From Psychrilyobacter sp. (GTDB taxonomy: Bacteria > Fusobacteriota > Fusobacteriia > Fusobacteriales > Fusobacteriaceae): 8,796 nucleotides of DNA. The stretch spans positions 1-8,796 of the forward strand of contig JAGLEA010000175.1 of assembly GCA_023145315.1 (NCBI GenBank). The letters run 5' to 3'. Within the stretch, counting starts at the first letter, position 1. The number at the start of each line of letters is the position of its first letter. Of this stretch, positions 7,114 to 8,796 are shown one piece after another. Below the pieces are notes generated by a model. That model was not told where the DNA came from. It did not search any database and worked only from the letters and a program-made list of their open reading frames with translations. Both the position numbers and the translations under genes were made by a program.

Positions 7114-7192
7114 AAAAAACATTTTAAGAAAAATTAAGTATAGCGTATACTAACAGTAAGAAAAAAGTCTAAAAAATAAAAAACATTTTAAG
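7114..7192. repeat. 15-bp exact direct repeat in the leader of the 53-codon gene
   Basis: AAAAAACATTTTAAG occurs at 7114-7128 and 7178-7192, 64 nt apart. The second copy runs into the ribosome binding site AGGAGG (7191-7196). The core ATTTTAAG is seen again at 7581-7588 in the trp leader. Low complexity makes part of this match expected by chance. Confidence 0.5.
7137..7151. promoter_or_regulatory. Palindrome AGTATA-GCG-TATACT upstream of the 53-codon gene
   Basis: A perfect 6-bp inverted repeat around GCG, followed at once by AACAGTA, which makes a further short dyad TACT-AAC-AGTA (7148-7158). It could be an operator or a small RNA hairpin in the leader. A related dyad lies in the trp promoter at 7455-7470. 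Confidence 0.35.
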
Positions 7193-7203
7193 GAGGTTGT
7201 AAG

Positions 7204-7365
7204 ATGAAATGGAATGAATTTGAAAAAATGAATAAGGAGAAAATTACTAGAAAAGAGCAGCGAGCTTCAGTAAAGAAGGAAGTTGATAAAATTAAAGAAG
7301 AGGAAGAAAAAGTGGCAATAATGATATTAGCTAAAGTGTTGAGTCTAAATCTCAAGAAGAGATAG
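7204..7365 (+). CDS. Small highly charged protein of unknown function (53 aa)
   Basis: I do not recognise this protein. The frame runs ATG to TAG for 53 codons and is preceded by an ideal TAAGGAGG site (AGGAGG at 7191-7196, 7 nt before the ATG), which is the main reason to call it real. It begins MKWNEFEKMNKEK. Residues 1-36 are dominated by Lys, Glu and Arg (13 Lys and 9 Glu in the whole protein) and should be helical, possibly a coiled coil around KKEVDKIKEEEEK (24-36). Residues 37-50 (VAIMILAKVLSLNL) form a hydrophobic or amphipathic helix, and the end is KKR. There is no signal peptide, Cys pair or nucleic-acid-binding motif. No hairpin terminator is visible between its stop and the trp promoter, so some transcripts may continue into the trp leader. 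It could be a small regulator, a membrane-surface peptide, or a lineage-specific orphan. Confidence 0.6.
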   Translation: MKWNEFEKMNKEKITRKEQRASVKKEVDKIKEEEEKVAIMILAKVLSLNLKKR

Positions 7366-7436
7366 TAATTTATAGAAGTAATAAAAATTTATTCATAGTT
7401 TAGAAACACAATAATTTGACACTAAAAAAATAAAAA

Positions 7437-7465
7437 TTGACAAATACCTAATATAGTATTAACAT
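7437..7465 (+). promoter_or_regulatory. Predicted trp promoter
   Basis: A perfect -35 TTGACA (7437-7442) is followed after 17 nt by TAACAT (7460-7465, 4 of 6). A better -10 match, TATACT (7465-7470), would need a 22-nt spacer. Either choice starts the transcript near 7472-7477, only 22-27 nt before the leader-peptide ATG, which is the geometry of known trp leaders. Another TTGACA at 7416-7421 has no -10 at usable spacing. Confidence 0.55.
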
Positions 7466-7470
7466 ATACT
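7455..7470. promoter_or_regulatory. Dyad AGTAT-N6-ATACT overlapping the trp -10 region
   Basis: AGTAT (7455-7459) and ATACT (7466-7470) form an inverted repeat across the candidate -10, a position suited to a repressor. The half-sites are the same as in the 7137-7151 palindrome, though centre spacing differs by one base. It does not contain the CTAG halves of the E. coli TrpR operator, so no regulator is named. Confidence 0.3.
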
Positions 7471-7498
7471 TAAATTATGTTTAGGGAGAGAAAAAAAG

Positions 7499-7537
7499 AT
7501 GATTAGATTAACTTGGTGGAGAAGTAATAAAATTTAA
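7499..7537 (+). CDS. trpL: trp operon leader peptide with tandem Trp codons
   Basis: A 12-codon reading frame encoding MIRLTWWRSNKI and stopping at TAA (7535-7537). Two adjacent TGG codons (7514-7519) stand out because Trp is otherwise rare in this window, and trpE begins 192 nt after the stop. AGGGAG (7483-7488) lies 10 nt before the ATG. Two U-tailed hairpins lie downstream, before trpE. This is the arrangement of ribosome-mediated attenuation: when charged tRNA-Trp is scarce the ribosome stalls at the TGG pair and read-through into trpE is favoured. The peptide itself probably has no function after synthesis. The role is inferred from layout, but the coincidence of Trp-Trp, hairpins and trpE is strong. 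Confidence 0.88.
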   Translation: MIRLTWWRSNKI

Positions 7538-7660
7538 TAAATTAAATAACTATTGCTATTAGACTAGGACGAATCTATATATTTTAAGATGAAAAAAATT
7601 AACAGAGACCTATTTTCTAGAGGTCTTTTTTTGTAAAAAAAATAAAGTCTATTCTAATGG
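7523..7660 (+). promoter_or_regulatory. Alternative RNA pairings of the trp attenuator (protector and antiterminator)
   Basis: Segment 1, AGTAATA (7523-7529, starting 4 nt after the Trp codons), can pair with segment 2a, TATTGCT (7551-7557). The AU hairpin ATTTAAT-AA-ATTAAAT (7532-7547) is enclosed. Segment 2b, CTATTAGACTAGGAC (7556-7570), can instead pair with segment 3, GTCTATTCTAATGG (7647-7660), giving about 13 bp with one mismatch and one bulged G. Segment 3 is the 5' arm of the terminator, so 2b:3 pairing would prevent termination. A ribosome stalled on the Trp codons would cover segment 1 and free segment 2. Pairings were found by eye, without energy calculation. Confidence 0.6.
7604..7632 (+). 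terminator. First U-tailed hairpin in the trp leader
   Basis: AGAGACCT (7604-7611) pairs with AGGTCTTT (7621-7628) in 8 bp including one G-U, with a 9-nt loop. Seven T's run from 7626 to 7632. It looks like a moderate intrinsic terminator, but its arms do not pair well with the upstream segments, so it may instead be a pause site. An A-run at 7635-7642 can pair with its T-tract. Confidence 0.6.
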
Positions 7661-7686
7661 CAGGGCGAATTAGGATGGGCTTTTTT
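7644..7686 (+). terminator. Main trp attenuator terminator
   Basis: AAAGTCTATTCTAAT (7644-7658) pairs continuously with ATTAGGATGGGCTTT (7669-7683): 15 bp with three or four G-U pairs and the 10-nt loop GGCAGGGCGA. Six T's follow at 7681-7686 (GGGCTTTTTTG). The 3' arm and the upstream antiterminator segment both begin ATTAG (7669-7673 and 7558-7562), as expected for competitors for the same partner. It lies 43 nt before trpE. Confidence 0.82.
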
Positions 7687-7729
7687 GTTTTAAAAGAATT
7701 AATTATGAAAAAAAGGAGTAACTTATAAT

Positions 7730-8796
7730 ATGAAAAAAAAAATGAAAGTATATATAAAAGAGATTATGGGAGACACAGAAACACCAGTTACTATATACGC
7801 AAAATATGTAGGAGAGGAGAGGGGAATATTACTAGAGAGCCGTGAAAGTGAAAAGGGTAGATATTCATTTATAGGGAAGTCTCCATTTAGGACAATGGAA
7901 AAAATAGATGGGATCTATAAAGTAGATGGTGAAGTGATAGAGAAAGGTGGCAGAAAATTTTTAGAAATTGTAGAAGAATATATGAAAGAGTATCAAGTAG
8001 AAGAGGATAATAAAGTATATATTGGTGGAGCTTATGGAACTGTAGGTTACGATATTGTTAGAGAGGCAGAAGATTTTCCAGATAACAACCCGGATACCAT
8101 AGGAGTACCTGATTCCCATCTTATGTTCTTTAGAGAGGGAATTGTGTTTGATCATTTTTACCAAAAATTAATATTTACAGTTTTAGAAACACCAGATAAA
8201 GCTGGTGAAGAAAGAGCAAATAAGAAAATTTGTGAGATAGAAGCTAGCTTAGTAAGAGATATAAGTGAAGAATTAAATTTTTCTGAAAAAAAAGATAGTG
8301 AAGAGGAAATCATAGGGAACACAACAAAAGAAGAATTTATAGAAAGTGTTAAAAAAGCGCAAAAATATATCTATGAAGGGGACATATTTCAAGTGGTTTT
8401 ATCCCAAAGATGGGAGATGGCAACAAATGAAAGACCATTTAACTTATATAGAAAACTAAGAGTAACCAATCCATCTCCATACTTATTTTATATAAATTTT
8501 GGTGATTACCAAGTTGCTGGGAGTTCTCCCGAGATGTTAGTAGAGGTAGATGAGAAAAAGATATATACATGTCCTATCGCAGGAACGAGAAAAAGAGGTG
8601 AAACTCCTAAAGAGGATAAGCTGTTAGCAGCAGACCTATTAGGAGATGAAAAAGAACGATCAGAACATGTAATGTTAGTAGATCTAGCTCGTAATGATGT
8701 AGGAAAGGTATCAAAGATAGATAGTGTAGAAGTTACACAATTTATGGAAGTACAAAACTACTCCCATGTAATGCACCTAGTATCATTAGTTGAAGG
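7730..8796 (+). CDS. trpE: Anthranilate synthase component I (3' end outside window)
   Basis: An open frame of 355 complete codons runs off the window edge; the family is usually about 450-520 residues. TrpE converts chorismate, with ammonia from the TrpG glutaminase, to anthranilate, the first step of tryptophan synthesis. The N-terminal regulatory region has LLES (34-37), the motif contributing to feedback binding of Trp, and SFIGKSP (46-52). IGGAYGTVGYD (98-108) follows. The chorismate-binding domain has EGDIFQVVLSQRW (216-228), NPSPYLFY (247-254), GSSPEMLV (264-271), PIAGTRKRG (282-290), DEKERSEHVMLVDLARND (306-323) and SHVMHLV (345-351). LLES together with NPSPY supports TrpE, with Trp feedback inhibition, rather than PabB. 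AAGGAG (7713-7718) lies 11 nt before the ATG at 7730; a second in-frame ATG at 7742 is too far from it. The gene follows a trp attenuator and is expected to be followed by trpG. Confidence 0.95.
   Translation, partial: MKKKMKVYIKEIMGDTETPVTIYAKYVGEERGILLESRESEKGRYSFIGKSPFRTMEKIDGIYKVDGEVIEKGGRKFLEIVEEYMKEYQVEEDNKVYIGGAYGTVGYDIVREAEDFPDNNPDTIGVPDSHLMFFREGIVFDHFYQKLIFTVLETPDKAGEERANKKICEIEASLVRDISEELNFSEKKDSEEEIIGNTTKEEFIESVKKAQKYIYEGDIFQVVLSQRWEMATNERPFNLYRKLRVTNPSPYLFYINFGDYQVAGSSPEMLVEVDEKKIYTCPIAGTRKRGETPKEDKLLAADLLGDEKERSEHVMLVDLARNDVGKVSKIDSVEVTQFMEVQNYSHVMHLVSLVE

Noticed and set aside
7445..7475. E. coli-type TrpR operator
   Set aside because: A TTAA lies near the centre, but the CTAG half-sites are absent and left-right symmetry around TTAA is poor.
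7705..7728. Seven-codon frame MKKRSNL ending one base before the trpE ATG, possible coupling peptide
   Set aside because: It contains the trpE ribosome binding site itself and has no convincing ribosome binding site of its own; it is likely chance in A-rich sequence.
7366..7729. T-box riboswitch controlling trp genes
   Set aside because: No T-box-like AGGGTGGNACCGCG sequence or specifier-loop stem is visible. The Trp-Trp leader peptide explains the region better.
7961..8164. 67-codon reading frame on the - strand
   Set aside because: It lies wholly inside trpE on the opposite strand, has no family resemblance and no ribosome binding site of note.

Overview
The window is very AT-rich, with A/T-ending codons, strong AGGAGG-type ribosome binding sites and short intergenic hairpins. 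With this gene content it suggests a low-GC anaerobe, most likely one of the Fusobacteriota (Fusobacterium, Cetobacterium or Ilyobacter type), with a low-GC Firmicute as the alternative. This assignment is inference from composition and protein style, not from a marker gene.

Layout. (1) 1-2915, + strand: the 3' end of mglB, then mglA and mglC, a galactose/methyl-galactoside ABC importer. A hairpin terminator in the mglB-mglA gap probably keeps the membrane and ATPase genes below the binding protein. (2) 2950-3603, - strand: a Crp/Fnr-family regulator resembling E. coli YeiL, convergent with mglC across a shared bidirectional terminator and divergent from the next operon. (3) 3729-5732, + strand: pdp and deoC, which take pyrimidine (deoxy)nucleosides to free base plus sugar phosphate and then cleave deoxyribose-5-phosphate. 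(4) 5797-7036, - strand: a two-gene split ThrE-type threonine/serine exporter (YjjP-like then YjjB-like), convergent with deoC across a second strong bidirectional terminator. (5) 7037-7203: AT-rich divergent promoter region, followed by an unrecognised 53-codon gene (7204-7365). (6) 7366-7729: a tryptophan attenuator with a promoter, a 12-residue leader peptide carrying tandem Trp codons, alternative RNA pairings and two U-tailed hairpins. (7) 7730-end: the 5' part of trpE, which runs off the window.

The first half is catabolic: sugar uptake and nucleoside salvage feed glycolytic intermediates, and the divergent regulator is the obvious candidate controller of pdp-deoC. The second half concerns amino acids: Thr/Ser export and the start of a tryptophan biosynthesis operon that seems to be controlled by ribosome stalling on a leader peptide. 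The most interesting parts are this attenuator, the small unknown gene before it, and the repeated palindromic elements in front of both.
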